Source of the DNA: Onchidella celtica
Lineage: Eukaryota > Mollusca > Gastropoda > Systellommatophora > Onchidiidae
Assembly: GCA_963931925.1 (NCBI GenBank)
Contig: OZ007581.1
Coordinates: 14,095,322-14,159,321 of the forward strand
DNA: 64,000 bases
Reading direction: 5' to 3'
Program-made: the position numbers and the translations under genes
The notes under the pieces: generated by a model
Told to the model about the DNA's origin: nothing
The model's input: the letters and a program-made list of their open reading frames with translations, nothing else
Databases searched by the model: none
Part shown: piece after piece, positions 46,113-59,501 of the stretch
Layout: each line of letters opens with the position of its first letter
Numbering within the stretch: the first letter of the stretch is position 1

Positions 46113-46980
46113 ACGCAAGACAGAACAACACAAAACAGAATGTATTTCAAAAAGGAGAAGTGAATATTTGCACGCTATTATTTTTTTAAAAATATTTTCT
46201 TTATCCGGCAAAATCCCGCAGAAAAACCGTGTTCTGTTAAACCAGTTGTGACGCTGCAAAAGTTCTTTCTTATCCGTTACTCGTACACTTTATTCCCGCT
46301 ATCTTTCCAACTTAAAACTGAATAGAGATTAATTTACCGCGACCGCGAGTTGCGAGCTTTTCCAGGTTTTTGTGATGTATTCTGGGGAAAAACTCTATGC
46401 ACATTAATTGTCTATCAGTAACATTTATTTTCACCCCCGTAGAATTACAAGGTTCTATCTCCACTTTTTGGCTGAACTGAGTTACACACTACGCACTACT
46501 CCTACAGACCTTCTCCATTGTGTGTCAAAGTATCAAGCATATTCGGTGTGTAATTTGTAAGCATTACTAAAAAGAAAAAAAAAATGTCATATCTCTAGAA
46601 GCTGTGAGCACATGACACTTCAATGATCAGTTTCTCAAAAGCTTGACGGAAGGGAGTTAGAGCCTTGTCTTTCCTAGAGCGACGTTTTTGTAAAGCTTTG
46701 GCTGCTCCTAGGAAAGTATCAATAGTCCCACTTGACAAGTCAGAGTTTCAATTCCCTTTCTATATATTTTTTTTTCAAGTTCCCTTATCGGTTTATCAAG
46801 GCAAGGAAATACAGACTGAAAAAGAGAAGAAAAAAATTCACTGAAAATATGAAAGTGCCATTTGCACATAGATCGCTTGTAATTCTAAACCCCTTAAATA
46901 AACTGAGGAGATCAGAATTACAATGGATCTAAGTGCAACTCGTACTTAGACCCGTTCTAATTTTATCCCACCTCCCCAGT
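46113..46980. other. unassigned sequence
   Basis: 46440-46500 is weakly similar to part of the CGTTGTGGCA family (GTTCTATCTCCACTTTTTGG). Nothing else was recognised. Confidence 0.35.
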
Positions 46981-46984
46981 TATT

Positions 46985-47240
46985 GTTATATATGGAAACT
47001 CGACCGCCATTTGAAGATTTTTCTTTCTCGAACGTTTCTTACCAGCCAGCAACTCTATGTCGATCTGATGTAGACTTATGTAGGGTTGGTACGATTACTG
47101 TAAGAAATAGGCTCCCTACATCAGACCGACCTCGATGCGATGTAGTAACCAACGGACTTACGTAGGAACGATGTCATTCCTACGTGCAAACTTGATCTCA
47201 ATCCCACGCATCGGATTTCCGTAGGGCAGCTGGCAGGGTA
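46985..47240 (+). repeat. dispersed repeat family TAGGGTTGGTA (copy 1)
   Basis: Contains ACCAGCCAGCAA near one end and GCAGCTGGCAGGGTAGG near the other. Internal words TAGGGTTGGTACGATTACTG, GATGTAGTAACCAACGG and GATGTCATTCCTACGTGC recur at 57590-57770 (opposite strand) and 57965-58075. Confidence 0.65.
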
Positions 47241-47664
47241 GGAACTTGTTACTTGTTACTTTAACAGAAATAATTTTCACGAAATCTTTCCGACAAAATC
47301 GTTTTTTTACCAGAATCTATATATATGTCGTGCACTGTTATCTCCACTTTATCAGAACCGTCTGCCGTGCACCGTTATCTCCACTGTTCAAAGCAAGACT
47401 GTCAAACACTTAGTTATCAGTGCAGCACAACAGACATGAAATAGTAATTTGTTTTATTTGTATTGGATTGGGAGACAAAACGGAGATTTGTGTTTAAGTG
47501 CTAGTTTTACGAGCTCTCGGCTCAATAATGATAGTTTGGAGTCGTCTAGTGTTTAGGTCTATGTATGGACGGGCGGAAGCCGGTCTAATATAGGCCATTA
47601 AAATAGCATTTGTGGTTTACGACATTCTTCCATTGTTCCTGTTGTCATGCTGCCCCCCCCCCCC

Positions 47665-48092
47665 CCGGCCCATTTTTTTTTCAATGTCTATCAAGGCAAA
47701 TTTGACAAATATTTCCCATTAGCCATTGAAATCAGTGCTATGGGATACCAATGTGATATAATAGTTTTAATAATTGGAAGTTTGGGAAATGTTCACAGAA
47801 GATTTATTACTGGGCTGAAGAAACTAAACATTAACAATTCAGAAAGTAAGTTCATATCTAAGTACTGTAGTATCAGTTCAGTTATTGGATCATTCAAAAT
47901 CTGGAATAAAAGATGCAGGTCGTATAATAGGAATTATTAACTCTATTTAAAAACATGTTCCAGTTTTGTCCATCCCTTCCATAGAAGAGAGAAAGTAAAG
48001 CCACCCACCATGGCACAATTTCCACTTAGATGTAATGTTTCGATATTGTATCTGTACAATCTGTATTGTATTCACATGGAAATAAAGAATTT
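47665..48092 (+). mobile_element. 5'-truncated LINE C-terminus and 3' UTR
   Basis: The frame to the stop at 47940 reads GKFDKYFPLAIEISAMGYQC, then GSLGNVHRRFITGLKKL, and ends KIWNKRC. The KY.PL..E....GY....IE-GS-G pattern is the C-terminal tail seen in many metazoan LINE reverse-transcriptase proteins (from memory). The 3' UTR ends in AATAAAGAATTTATATC running directly into (TATC)n. Poly-C at 47651-47666 marks the 5' break. Confidence 0.6.
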
Positions 48093-48376
<284 letters not shown>

Positions 48377-48732
48377 AGTTATTTTCAGATGGGTAGTAGT
48401 TTATGTTGTGTACTGAAGGTTTCCCAACCATAAGTCAACATCTAAGAACAACATGTACAACTGTCTGCTAGCGCTTTGAGTCTAGCTTGTCTGGTCTCAG
48501 TTTCAGTGTGAGCTGTAAGCCATTGAGTCGAGCAGAGCCACACGCATTGGCAAGACTGAAACAGGTCTTTGGCACTAGTTCGGACACGTCAAACTGTCTT
48601 GAATCGGCTTGCGGAAAGACTGATCTCGAGCTCTGAGTTAAAACAGGCGTTACATAGACTCGTCACAGTGCGCCACGGACCGGGGGCAAAATTCCGCGAG
48701 AATATAGGAAAAACTCGCAGCTTGGAGACAAA

Positions 48733-49145
48733 TGTGTAGCCGCCAGACAAAATGAGGTAATTCATGCATTTTTGTGGTATGGAGATATTGGCATCACCAG
48801 ATAGGCATTCAAAACCTTTTATTTGGTAGAAATTTTTTTGCTGTAATTTAATTAGCAGAGAAGATATATGGCATCTCAGTCTCAAAGACAGGAAATGACA
48901 CAACCACAGTTTTGAGAATAATGCTTTTAAAGTTTCAGCTTATAGTCAAAATTATTGACGATTACTCGATTCAAAGTCAGCTTTGAGGCATTTACCCTTC
49001 TCAAACAGGATTATCATTTGGAAAAGGAATAGTAAAGAGGTTAAAGTTTCAAAAATATTGAAAAGGCTAAAACGATAAAATTGGCCCCATTATGTCTTTT
49101 AACGATTTTCTCAAAGTTTGCCTCATTTTGTCGGGCGGCTACACA
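48733..49145. mobile_element. MITE family TGTGTAGCC (copy 1)
   Basis: 413 bp bounded by TGTGTAGCCGCCAGACAAAA and, inverted, TTTTGTCGGGCGGCTACACA. A second copy lies at 57080-57506. Internal sequence is shared along the length (GATTCAAAGTCAG.TTTGAGG, TTACCCTTCTCAAACAGGAT). No target duplication is obvious. Confidence 0.85.
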
Positions 49146-49246
49146 ATTGTACGAACTGCACATGTACACATACCCACACATGCATGCACTTAGATACATA
49201 TACAAACATAGGGGTATGAAACGCTAGGGGAATCTGAAGTCTGAGC

Positions 49247-49745
49247 CACGGCCAGAAATTTCGAGAACTGCTGATCTGGATTATCTATTTAGTTTAGTCA
49301 TGACTCACTTAGGTGATTTCCGCAGAAGGACTTGACCTCAGAGATGTCTGTACCACTGGTTTTGTGAAGCCACGGCCACAGATTTTGAGGACCACTGAAT
49401 GATGTAGCTTTATCTATTTAGTTTAGTCATGACTCACTTGGTTGAGTTCTTCAAATAAGTCTTGTAAAGATGTCTGTACCACTGCTTTGTGATGCCACGA
49501 CCACACATTTCAAGGACCACTCATGTAGATTTTACCCGTTTAGTTTAGCCATGACTCACTTGGGTGATTCCCCAAAATAGGACTTGCAAAGATGACTGTG
49601 ACACTGCTTTGGGAAACCATGGACAGAAATTTCTAAACCCACTGATCTGGATTTTATCTGTTCAGATTAGTCATGACTCACTTGGGTGATTTCCCCAAAA
49701 TAGGACTTGTAAAGATATCCTTTGCCACTGGTTTGTGAAGTGCAG
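49247..49745 (+). repeat. 122-129-bp tandem repeat, four copies
   Basis: The marker word TCATGACTCACTT recurs at 49298, 49427, 49549 (CCATGACTCACT) and 49671, each followed by ACTTG.AAAGATG and GCCACGGCCA-like blocks. Copies are about 75-85 percent alike by eye. Confidence 0.85.
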
Positions 49746-50550
49746 AGAACCGAATGTTCCCAGGGAAGACAGATAACATTGCATTACATGTATTCAATGT
49801 AGAAATTTCATATTCATGCAATGTGGGCTGTCTGGGCCAGAGAGATTCCTCAACAAAAGAAATGGGATTTGACAGCTTAAGTTATCTCGAGCCCTTTTCT
49901 CCATTTCTTTTTGAGGATTGGCCCATTTCATATTTTAGAATAGCGCATCTTTTTTTTTTTTGTTGGGCTTTGCGGAATCAACATGGATTTTCTGGAAAGT
50001 TGTCCCCATTGAATTTATTTCAGATAACTTGAGTGTCAATGAGACCTCCCCGCCCACTAGCGAACTCGCTGGATGTCATTGAAACTCCTTAACAGCATTG
50101 GTGCGCACCGGGTTAGTTGCGCATTTGCGACGAAATGCAACATGGTTCAATTAGCCGATGAACTTCTGTATGTTTCCCAGCATGAGAGAGTTGAACTGGC
50201 TCGAGCTGTGTATACGAGTGTGTTTGAATGAGTGAGCTGTGGGAATGAACATAGATCAGTTTCACTCTCTAGCCAATTGATTTCTGGGTCAATGTTAATG
50301 TTTGATATAGCCAGTACGGCTTGATAATGTTTGGGGTTGTTAATGAAATCATATAGAAAGAGGCGATAGGTTAATGCTATTCGTAATGCTTATGTCGTAA
50401 GAGAGAAAGAGAAATTTGGGTTTTTGGGGTACTATTGGGGGAGGGGGGGGGGTGTGGAGGGTAGAAAACAGAATATTGGTTCGTTATGAGAGTCAATTCA
50501 CGGGTGTCTGTCTAGTGGTCTGTTGTTCTGAGATGTGTTTTTCGTTAGTA
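49746..50550. other. unassigned; G-rich tract at 50431-50460
   Basis: No exon, RNA gene or repeat family was recognised. Confidence 0.4.
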
Positions 50551-50557
50551 TGATGAT

Positions 50558-50895
<338 letters not shown>

Positions 50896-51041
50896 TATCT
50901 ATCTGTCTGTCTGTCTCTTTCCCCCTGAAAAAAAAAAGGATAAAGAACGTAATAAACCTCAAATCCAGTCATCCACTCACTAGACCTATCCCGTACACCG
51001 CCTGTTTGCCAATAGTATTTAACGTACGTCACTCTATACAA

Positions 51042-51250
51042 GTGTGTGCAGGTTAAAGATACCTTGGCAGTTGGAAATCGTAAAGAGCAGGCCGAAAGGC
51101 CGCTGCCCGGGCAAAATTGAAATTAATAGATTAAAATTTATCCATATCATCTCCCCCCCCCCCCCCCCCCCCGCCAGAACAAGAAATAATAAAACAAGTA
51201 AAGTGAGCTGTAAATGCCAAGGGCAGCGAACCTCCTAATATAAAGACCTC
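51042..51250 (+). mobile_element. tRNA-derived SINE, 3' half only, tail type B
   Basis: The core GTTAAAGATACCTTGGCAGT through GCCCGGGCAAAATTG is followed by a long poly-C run. The type B tail reads GTAAATGCCAAGGGCAGCGA and CCTCCTAATATAAAGACC. The tRNA head is absent. Confidence 0.85.
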
Positions 51251-51570
51251 AAAACAAGTGTGTGCAGCTTTCCGCTGACGCCCGCACTTGAAGAGTTCAC
51301 ACATAGCACAGCAAGTTATCCCGTCCCTTTACAAGTTTTTATCCCCAACTTAATCCTAACATAAACAAAGAGCTCCAATACCTCCTCCCCCCCCCCCCCT
51401 CCCTTTTTGGATCAGAAACACTCTCCGAAATCCTATACCCTGCGATTGATAAACATCTGGGGGTGACACATTGGGAAATCGCTGATGTGGCGTGAGAAAT
51501 GTTTAGTCCCTTCTCTTTTAGACTTTCTTTCGTTCTTTGAAAATGTTTTTTTCCTCTTTTCTTTTACTTA

Positions 51571-51800
51571 GCCATCTGTCCATCAATCCATCCATCTGTA
51601 ATTCCGTGCTTTTGTCCATCCATCCATCCATCCATCCATCCGCCTGTCCGTCCGTCCATCCATCCATCCATCCACCCGTGCATTCACGCGTCCATCCATT
51701 TATCCACCCTTCCATCAACCCAGCCATCCACCCATTAACCATCCATCCACCCACCCATTAACCATCCACCCACCCACCCACCCATCCATCCATCCGTGCA
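51571..51800 (+). repeat. (CCAT) microsatellite
   Basis: CCATCCAT words with CCGT and CCACCC variants over about 230 bp, giving spurious frames on both strands. Confidence 0.95.
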
Positions 51801-53690
51801 CGTCACACCCCCCCCCCCTTTTTAACCCTCGTCCCACACTGTGTGAACTCGTACACGTAACGACCAGCGTGTGGATAGCCGGTGGTCAGGCGTTCGCCTG
51901 CACGTTGCCGCTAACCTCAGCGGTCAGGTTAATCGGATCATTTTGAACACGTGCATCGTGTTCACTTTAGTACACTATAAAAACATAATCTGGATAAGCC
52001 GTGAGTGACCCCTATAATATTTGGATAAAGTACTTGTGATGAGATGTATTCAGGATATTGTTGCATAGAAGAGAAGGCTCATGATAAAGAATTTTCTACA
52101 TTTACATGTCTTTTAAAACCTTTTTTTCCCAAGAGGTCTGCCCTTTCTTGTCCCCAAGTTAGGCCATAAATAGAGCAGGTGGATAAATTATTTATTAAGC
52201 CAGGTACTTAGCTTGTATTAACTGCCTGGTGTCATCATGACATTTCCTTCTCCCTCCTCCAACGTTTTAAAGCTCAATCAGCATTATGTTTATTTACTTA
52301 GCACAACCTTCTCAATGACTTTGGCCAGAGATTGGATTTCCAGCTCCAGTACATACGTGTATCTCAGCGCAACAGAATATCTCTCTAGTTAACACATCAA
52401 ATAAGACAACCAACCAACAACAAAGTCAATCGGATGACAAAGATACCAACAGATACCCTTGCGCAGCATTAATCATTATGCACAGAGCAACTGGCATTTA
52501 AAGTCTAAAGTTTCCCTTTCATCTTGCCTAGTTTAAAGTTCTCACCTGCCAGAACTGTTACATGAGTATGACAAATGGTTATCACATTTCATCGGACGTG
52601 ACCACTTTGTTAGATGTATGTACTAGGGGTGACAGGATAAATAAAATTAACAACCGGAATGGGCGTAAGTAAGAAAACGATCAGTGGGAGGAACCAAGTA
52701 AAGAAATAGAAGACGTGGCGCAGGACGAGGGTTACAATATGAGGCGCAATAATGTGGCCCTGCGTGCTTCCCGGTTTGAGGGCGCTAGGCCGCCATAGTG
52801 GCCTTGCGCAGGACTAGGGTTAATATTTCCTACTTCCTATCTTCCCTCTTTCTTTCCGTGTGCACCTCTCCTCTCTCTCTCTTTCTTTCTCTGTCTTCTT
52901 CTCCTCAAATTGGACACGTTTGTATAATTATCTGAGTTTCCACTTTATGTATAGCATGCCCTACATTCTTTCTACATCTTTGTAGAGCTTTTATTTGCAA
53001 AATTCAATTTCTTTCATATAAAGTTACTTCATATGCCTTTGTTTCGTCTATTTTTGGTCCTTAAGACACACACACACACCCACTCACACTCACACACATA
53101 ATTTATAGCATACCACCGTCGAACTGGCAGACCGTGAAATGCAAACTCCCACACACATATAAATGCATAATATTATATACACACACACACACACACACAG
53201 AGTGAGAGAAAGCGTGCTTTATCCTGCATGACGCAATTATAACCCATTTTCACCCATGGCTGAATGTCTAATACTCTCTCTCTCTCTCCTTCTTCTCCGT
53301 AACTCTCCCACCCCATTCACTCCCACCCCATTCACTCCAACCTCCTTTTTTTTTTACCCCGCCCCTCAGATTTTCTTTGTTACTTTCATGTGCATCATTT
53401 CCACACCCTTAATCTCTCTCTCTCTCTCATTTTCCTTCTCATCTCTCCCACTTCACAGCACTTATCACGGCATCAAACAACTGTGTATGATCTCTGGCGC
53501 GTGGGCTACAGTTTGACAGTCACTGGTAGGGCGGGAACTTCTCGTCTCTCGTCTGTCAGATAGAGATACACACCTGTTTGCCAGCTGGTTCATCCTGGGT
53601 GACATCATCAAAGTCTTGTTCGTCTACACTTTTCTCTTTGTCTTCTTCACAAACTCACTTTTCTAGTTTGGGGGTGGGGGTGGGGGGGGG
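51801..53690. other. unassigned; T/C-rich and (AC) patches
   Basis: Short (CA)n runs occur at 53066-53099 and 53178-53200, and (CT)n at 52869-52890 and 53274-53290. No gene was recognised. Confidence 0.4.
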
Positions 53691-53695
53691 GTGTT

Positions 53696-53824
53696 CGTCT
53701 GTCTGTCTGTCTGTCTTTCTCTCTGTCTGTCTTTCTGTCTTTCTAGATCTCTCTCTGTCAGCGATTTATCTATTTGCCTGTCTGTCAGTCTGCCTTCCTT
53801 TCTGCATATTGAATGATTGTATTT

Positions 53825-53902
<78 letters not shown>

Positions 53903-53912
53903 GCCTGTCTGT

Positions 53913-53994
<82 letters not shown>

Positions 53995-54077
53995 GTCTGT
54001 CTCTATCTATCTATCTATCTATCTGTCTGTCTGTCTAACTGTCTGTCTGTCTGTCTGACTGTCCGTCTATCTATCTG

Positions 54078-54145
<68 letters not shown>
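53696..54145 (+). repeat. (TGTC)/(TATC)/(TGCC) compound microsatellite
   Basis: Blocks of TGTC, TATC, TGCC, TGTC, TATC, TGTC and TATC follow one another over 450 bp. The 194-codon frame across it is a repeat artefact. Confidence 0.97.
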
Positions 54146-54538
54146 AACGATTTCAAATATGAAACACTGGACTCTGCATTGTTAACTCTTGAAGACCCAC
54201 ATTTATTATATTGTAGGTTTTGTCCATTATGAATTTCCAACTGCTAAGAAAAGTAAACTGGTAAAAGTTTATTTCTTCCTAGAAATCACTCAGTAGTCAC
54301 CTAATCCACAGACCGATAGCCTGATTTAGATTCACATTTACCATTTAAAATAACTGAAATAAGCTGATCTCATGATAAATTGGATTTGACAAAATCTAGC
54401 TTTCACAACGTTAGTCAAAGGGTTAAAGATAACTAGAATCGCAAAGAAAAGAAAACGTGAAAATGAAATCCTATTCGAGAGACACAGAGTCAGTTGCTCT
54501 GGCACTCGAAAACAGCGGGATAAAAGCAATTTACATTG

Positions 54539-54655
54539 CTTGCAGTTCGAAGTCAAAATATGGCAAACAGAAAAAGTTGTAGGTAGCAAACGCTTCGCAA
54601 TATTTTGACTTTGCTTGAAGCCTTGCCAGGACCCCACGGTTTCTGTGCTTTTTAT
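54539..54655 (-). repeat. foldback MITE (copy f)
   Basis: Contains GTCAAAATATGGCAAACAGA, AAAAGTTGTAGGTAGCAAAC and CTTGAAGCCTTGCCAGGACC, matching the foldback family. Confidence 0.65.
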
Positions 54656-54685
54656 GATGTTCCGTCAATTGGTCCTTGAAGAGTT

Positions 54686-55066
54686 GGGAGCCGCGGTGGC
54701 CTAGACACAAGGTGCTCGCCTCTCATGCCGAAGGTACCGGGTTCAAATCCCGTTCGGTGCAGGAATGTTGGAACTTTGGGATTTTTCTCATATTTTCCTG
54801 TCCCTGATCCCATAGGAGGTAGGACCATGCACCTAGTCTTCTCAGATAAGGACGAAAGATTCGGAGGGTCCGTGTGTACGTTGCGCACGTTAAAGATACC
54901 TTGGCAGTTGGAAATCGAAAAGAGCAGGCCGAACAGGCCGATGCCCGGGCAAAATTCTAAAAAACAAAGAAACGAATCCCTACCACACCAAGAAAAATGA
55001 AAACAAGAAAAAATGAGGTGTAAATGCCAAGGGCAGCGGAACTTCCTTAAATAAAGAGCCAAACAC
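54686..55066 (+). mobile_element. tRNA-derived SINE, full length, tail type B
   Basis: The head is GGTGGCCTAGACACAAGGTG with B box GGGTTCAAATCCC. The core is intact. The tail reads GTGTAAATGCCAAGGGCAGC, then AACTTCCTTAAATAAAGAGC. Unlike type A copies there is no CAAATGGGATTAAAG end. Confidence 0.9.
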
Positions 55067-55338
55067 GTTGAAGAGTTTAACCCAAAATTAAAACTGCAGT
55101 GGCCAGAATACGCAAGCAGTTTGACATAAAACTGTCCACTTACAAATGTAGCGAAGACAGGGGTACTCAAGGGAAAGCATGTTCCGCACGGCCAGCCAAG
55201 CAGAGGAAATGGGCGTAACCGATCTAAATAGGCAAGAAAAATATGATTACTGCCAGGGCATGATAAAATATACACCAGTGGTTTTCATTCTGGTGCGGAA
55301 AGGGGTGCTCTGACTCCAGACTGATATCTGGGAACCAC
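55067..55338. other. unassigned sequence
   Basis: Nothing recognised between the SINE and the dispersed repeat. Confidence 0.4.
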
Positions 55339-55557
55339 GAACAAATCGCTGCTTTAGTTCTTGTTTGTTCCAACTCCACTTTTTGCACAACTGAGTAATT
55401 CGGTGTTCAAAGTTTGCTGCTTTAGCATTATGATCAGGATTTAGGATAAATCGGAACTGTGAAACAGCTTGATAAGTGCCACAACGCATTTTAAACAAGT
55501 GTTAACAGTGTGCATTTGTTACACCTCCTCTACATACTAAAAGTTCTCCAGTGTTTC
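55339..55557 (-). repeat. dispersed repeat family CGTTGTGGCA (copy 3)
   Basis: Inverted relative to the copies at 32862 and 44876 (plus strand shows TGCCACAACGCATTTTAAAC and TTTGTTCCAACTCCACTTTT). It has no MITE insertion. Confidence 0.8.
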
Positions 55558-56110
55558 ATAAAATGAAGCTGAAACTAACAGGAACTAAGGTCGCCAAATA
55601 TCTGGTGATAACGGACACGTCATTTTCAGGTTTTTTTTTTCCTTTCAAGGGCCTCAGATTCGGAAATCTCTGCCTCTGTGAGAAGACTGAAATTTTTATG
55701 ACTTTTAAACATGAGCCGAAGAGTCATGTTTTTACATTATGCTGTGTCTGTCTGTCTGTCTATCTATCTATCTGTCTGTTTACCTATCTAACTACCTATG
55801 TGAAAAATGGAACAGCGCTCCTGGGGTCACATGGCTAAAACTTGAAAATCAAAGTTCACTATAAATATTCTATTGGATGCTTTAAAACGATGTTAATGGT
55901 GCTAGAGGTGTCGCAATTAAAAGGGTGTCTGGTTCAAAGTTATTGAGGTGCGAATGAACTCCATATTTGACACCCTGCAGGAGAGAGGAGAGATAGAATA
56001 GAGGACTCCATAGAGATACGACTGGAGAGCAAAGTGCAATGTAAAGGACAAAGCCATTCAGATATGACATGGGGAGGATTAACGTAGGTGGGGAAAGTTT
56101 GTTACATTTG
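55558..56110. other. unassigned; short (TGTC)/(TATC) run at 55746-55775
   Basis: No gene or repeat family was recognised apart from the short microsatellite. Confidence 0.4.
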
Positions 56111-56117
56111 CATAGTG

Positions 56118-56556
<439 letters not shown>

Positions 56557-57079
56557 CATGTCAGGTGTATCCTTTTCTTTTCACAAAGTGTTCTTGGGCC
56601 CTTCTCTGTAACTTTTGGTGTCCTATTCTGTGACACTCAGAAGCTAGGAGCATTTCTATACTTGATCATAAACCCTACCCACCAACAACTCATTAATCTC
56701 ACAAGCTGTAATGTTTAAGCCTCTGAAGCAAGACTGTTGATATGCACAAGATCTTGTTGCCTCTTTCTCTTTCTCTCTCTCTCTCTCTTAGACTCTCTGT
56801 TCGTATATGTGTGTGACTCTCTGTCTCTGTCTGTATTTCTATGCCTTGAGGTCTTTGGCATTTGCACTTTTTTTTTTCTTGACAACGGCCACTTTCCGCT
56901 TTTAACGGTCTATGTGGGTACACGCTCTTTATTTATATTTCGTATTCAGAGCTTGTAAATTTAACAGTAGAATTAAATACATTATAAAATTTTATCATAT
57001 TGGTAAAGTTCTCAAAATTTGTTCTGTATGGATGTGAAAAAAGTTTTATAGATGAGTATAAAGGTTTTTAAATCACAGA
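56557..57079. other. unassigned; (CT) run
   Basis: (CT)n lies at 56770-56790. Nothing else was recognised. Confidence 0.4.
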
Positions 57080-57506
57080 TGTGTAGCCGCCCGACAAAAC
57101 GAGGCACTTCGTGCATTTTGGTGGTATGGAGATATTGCTATCACCAAATAGGTTATGTAAAGTCCTTTCATTCGGTTAAAAAAAATATATTGCTGTAAGT
57201 TAATTAGCAGAGAAGATATGGCCTCTCAAAGACAGGAAGTGACACAACCACAGTTTTGAGAAAAACGCTTTTAAAGTTTCAGCTTTTAGTCAAAATTATT
57301 GATGATGACTCGATTCAAAGTCAGTTTTGAGGCATTTACCCTTCTCAAACAGGATTATTATTTGGAAATTGAATAGTAAAGAGGTTAAACTTTTCAAAAA
57401 TACTGAAAACGCAAAATAGATAAAATTGAGCCTGTGATGCCTTTTGACGATTTTTCCCGAATCAGTTAGTGCCGCAATGTGCCTCATTTTGTCGGGCGAC
57501 GTCACA
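57080..57506. mobile_element. MITE family TGTGTAGCC (copy 2)
   Basis: 427 bp with left end TGTGTAGCCGCCCGACAAAA and a right end TTTTGTCGGGCGACGTCACA that is slightly mutated. It aligns end to end with 48733-49145 at high identity. Confidence 0.85.
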
Positions 57507-57589
57507 AATCAAATTTCAGCTTACAATCATTACAAAGTAATTGCCTCTTAGAATTGAATAGAAAAAACAAGAACTGGCGACTTTCTTAG

Positions 57590-57770
57590 CCGAAAGTGAG
57601 AAAGCAAGAAAGGTAACCAGCCAGCAAGAACCGTACGGAAACCGGACGCGTAATATTGACATCACGTTGGCACATAGGAATGAGATGGTTCCTATGTGGA
57701 TGCACTGGTTACAACATCGCGCCGACGTCAGTTCGATATAGGTACCCGCTCTTGCGGTAATCCTGTCAAC
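57590..57770 (-). repeat. dispersed repeat family TAGGGTTGGTA (copy 2)
   Basis: On the minus strand it aligns with 47090-47240 (plus strand shows CACATAGGAATGAGATGGTT, ACTGGTTACAACATCGCGCC and GCGGTAATCCTGTCAACC). Confidence 0.6.
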
Positions 57771-57964
57771 CACACGAAAATCATACACAAATCTTTTGTC
57801 TATTGTTTCTACATGGTATTGACGTAGGGACGCTGACTGAGAAATTGGCCTGCCACCGTACCGACACCGTATTATCACCAAAGCTATCATAACGTGTAAT
57901 ACTAATAGAGTTGCTCGATCGGACTCTCTCCGGTGATCATAATGTGACAGGTGACTACAATGGT

Positions 57965-58075
57965 ACCCCAGCCAATATCCTTACGTCAATCCGACGTAGA
58001 TTTGTATAGAATTTAGGTAGGGTTGGTAGGATTACCGTAGGGACAACTTTACTACATCACACCGGGCGGATGTTT
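57965..58075 (+). repeat. dispersed repeat family TAGGGTTGGTA (copy 3, partial)
   Basis: Contains GACGTAGATTTGTATAGAAT, TAGGTAGGGTTGGTAGGATT and ACTACATCACACCGG, as in copies 1 and 2. Confidence 0.55.
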
Positions 58076-58119
58076 GGTGAGCGTTTCTGGTAGTTTTTTT
58101 CTCCTGTCCGACCATTCTG

Positions 58120-58205
58120 CTACATTCTGTCTTGCTTTTTTCCAAGCACCATGTGACCATCATCGGGTCAATAAGCCTTCTCCAAACTCAAACTTCAACC
58201 TGTTG
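58120..58205 (+). repeat. LINE-type 3' tail fragment (copy 3)
   Basis: TACATTCTGTCTTGCTTTTT, AAGCACCATGTGACCATCAT and TCTCCAAACTCAAACTTCAA match the tail family. Confidence 0.6.
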
Positions 58206-58489
58206 TTCCAGCCTGATCCCAGTTGAGTTCTACAGCGACTAGCTGAGTCATAGCTCTGATATCACAATGCAGCTTTGTAATCGGAATACTATGGCTTTTC
58301 TGTGCTATCAAAACGCCTTACACTAGAATGCTACAACAACGTAATTGTAAAAAACTGGATACACCGCCGCCTTTTATTACCTCTACCTCGTCCGTTGTTG
58401 TTTTTTTTTCTCTTTGAGAGTTGATACCTCAGCGGCGCTGCTTTGTTATTTTTGGCCTAAACTTTGTGATTCTGCCTGTCCTGGCATAC

Positions 58490-58702
58490 ACGTTACATTC
58501 AGTGTTCAGGTTTAAGTTGTATTGTTACTTGCCAGGCTGCCCTTTGTGTTGTGTTGATTTTGAAAGTCAGATGATTACGACAGTGATTGTGAAAGTGAAA
58601 TCCGTAGCTTTTGTTGAATGCAGATCTTTTCTTCCTTTCATTTTTTTTTTGGTTCGCGTTTTAAAGAAACAATAAGTCCACGTTCTGCAATTCCCTCTCT
58701 TC
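58490..58702 (+). repeat. direct repeat of about 205 bp, copy 1
   Basis: Shares CCAGGCTGCCCTTTGTGTTG, GTGATTGTGAAAGTGAAAT and ATGCAGATCTTTTCTTC with 60350-60570 in the same orientation. Confidence 0.85.
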
Positions 58703-59077
58703 CTCCTTCTCTCTCTCTCTCTCTCTGTTTGACTTTATCTCAGTCTGTTTCTCTCTCTCTCTCTCTGTCTCTGTTTTTCTGTCCCTCTCTCTGTCTCTGT
58801 CTCTCTTTCTCTCTATCTCTGTCTGTCTCTCTCAGTCTGTTTCTCGCTCTCTCTCTGTCTCTCTCTCTATCCCTCTCTCTGTCTCTGTCTCTATCTGTCT
58901 GTTTCTCTCTCTCTCTCTGTCCCTCTTTCTGTCTCTGTCTTTCTGTCCCTCTCTTTGTCTCTGTCTCTCTGTCTGTCTCTCTCTCTCTGTCTGTGTCTCT
59001 CTCAGTCTGTTTCTCTCTTTCTGTCTCTATCTTTCTGCCCCTCTCTCTGTCTCTGTCTCTTTCTGTCCCTCTCTCTG

Positions 59078-59112
<35 letters not shown>

Positions 59113-59130
59113 GTCCCCCCCCCTCTCTCT
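58703..59130 (+). repeat. (TCTC)/(TGTC) pyrimidine microsatellite
   Basis: About 430 bp of CTCTCT and CTGTCTCT words, then C-rich DNA to 59310. Long frames here are artefacts. Confidence 0.97.
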
Positions 59131-59349
59131 CACGGCCTCCCTCGTCACATCTTGCAGCCCCACGTTCTTCCCTCCCCCCCCATCCTGCTTCTTTCTGCCT
59201 TTCCCCTGTCTCTTTTCCTCCTTCCCATCCCCTTCTCTCTCCCCTCCCTGTCTATCTTACCTTCACCCTCCATTTCCCCTGCCCTCTCTCCCCCCTCCCC
59301 TCATCTCAATGAGCGTTAATCGCTAGGGTCTCCTCCTTCTGTCCTATCA

Positions 59350-59445
59350 CTCATTTACATTCTGTCTATCCTCTTACTTCTTCCTAGCACAATGTGGCTG
59401 TTATCGGGTCGACGTGATTTCTCCAAACTCAAACACAAACTGACA
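59350..59445 (+). repeat. LINE-type 3' tail fragment (copy 4)
   Basis: ACATTCTGTCTATCCTCTTA, TAGCACAATGTGGCTGTTAT and CTCCAAACTCAAACACAAAC match the tail family. Confidence 0.65.
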
Positions 59446-59501
59446 TGCCAACGAGCAACACCTGAAATTGCATATCATGACGCAATTGTACTTTTATGAG
59501 G

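Noticed and set aside
45566-46259. Phe/Ser/Leu-rich minus-strand frames of 159-199 codons
   Set aside because: The complement of a (GAAA) microsatellite, not membrane proteins.
58618-59319. 233-codon Ser/Leu-rich plus-strand frame
   Set aside because: Translation of a (CT) microsatellite.
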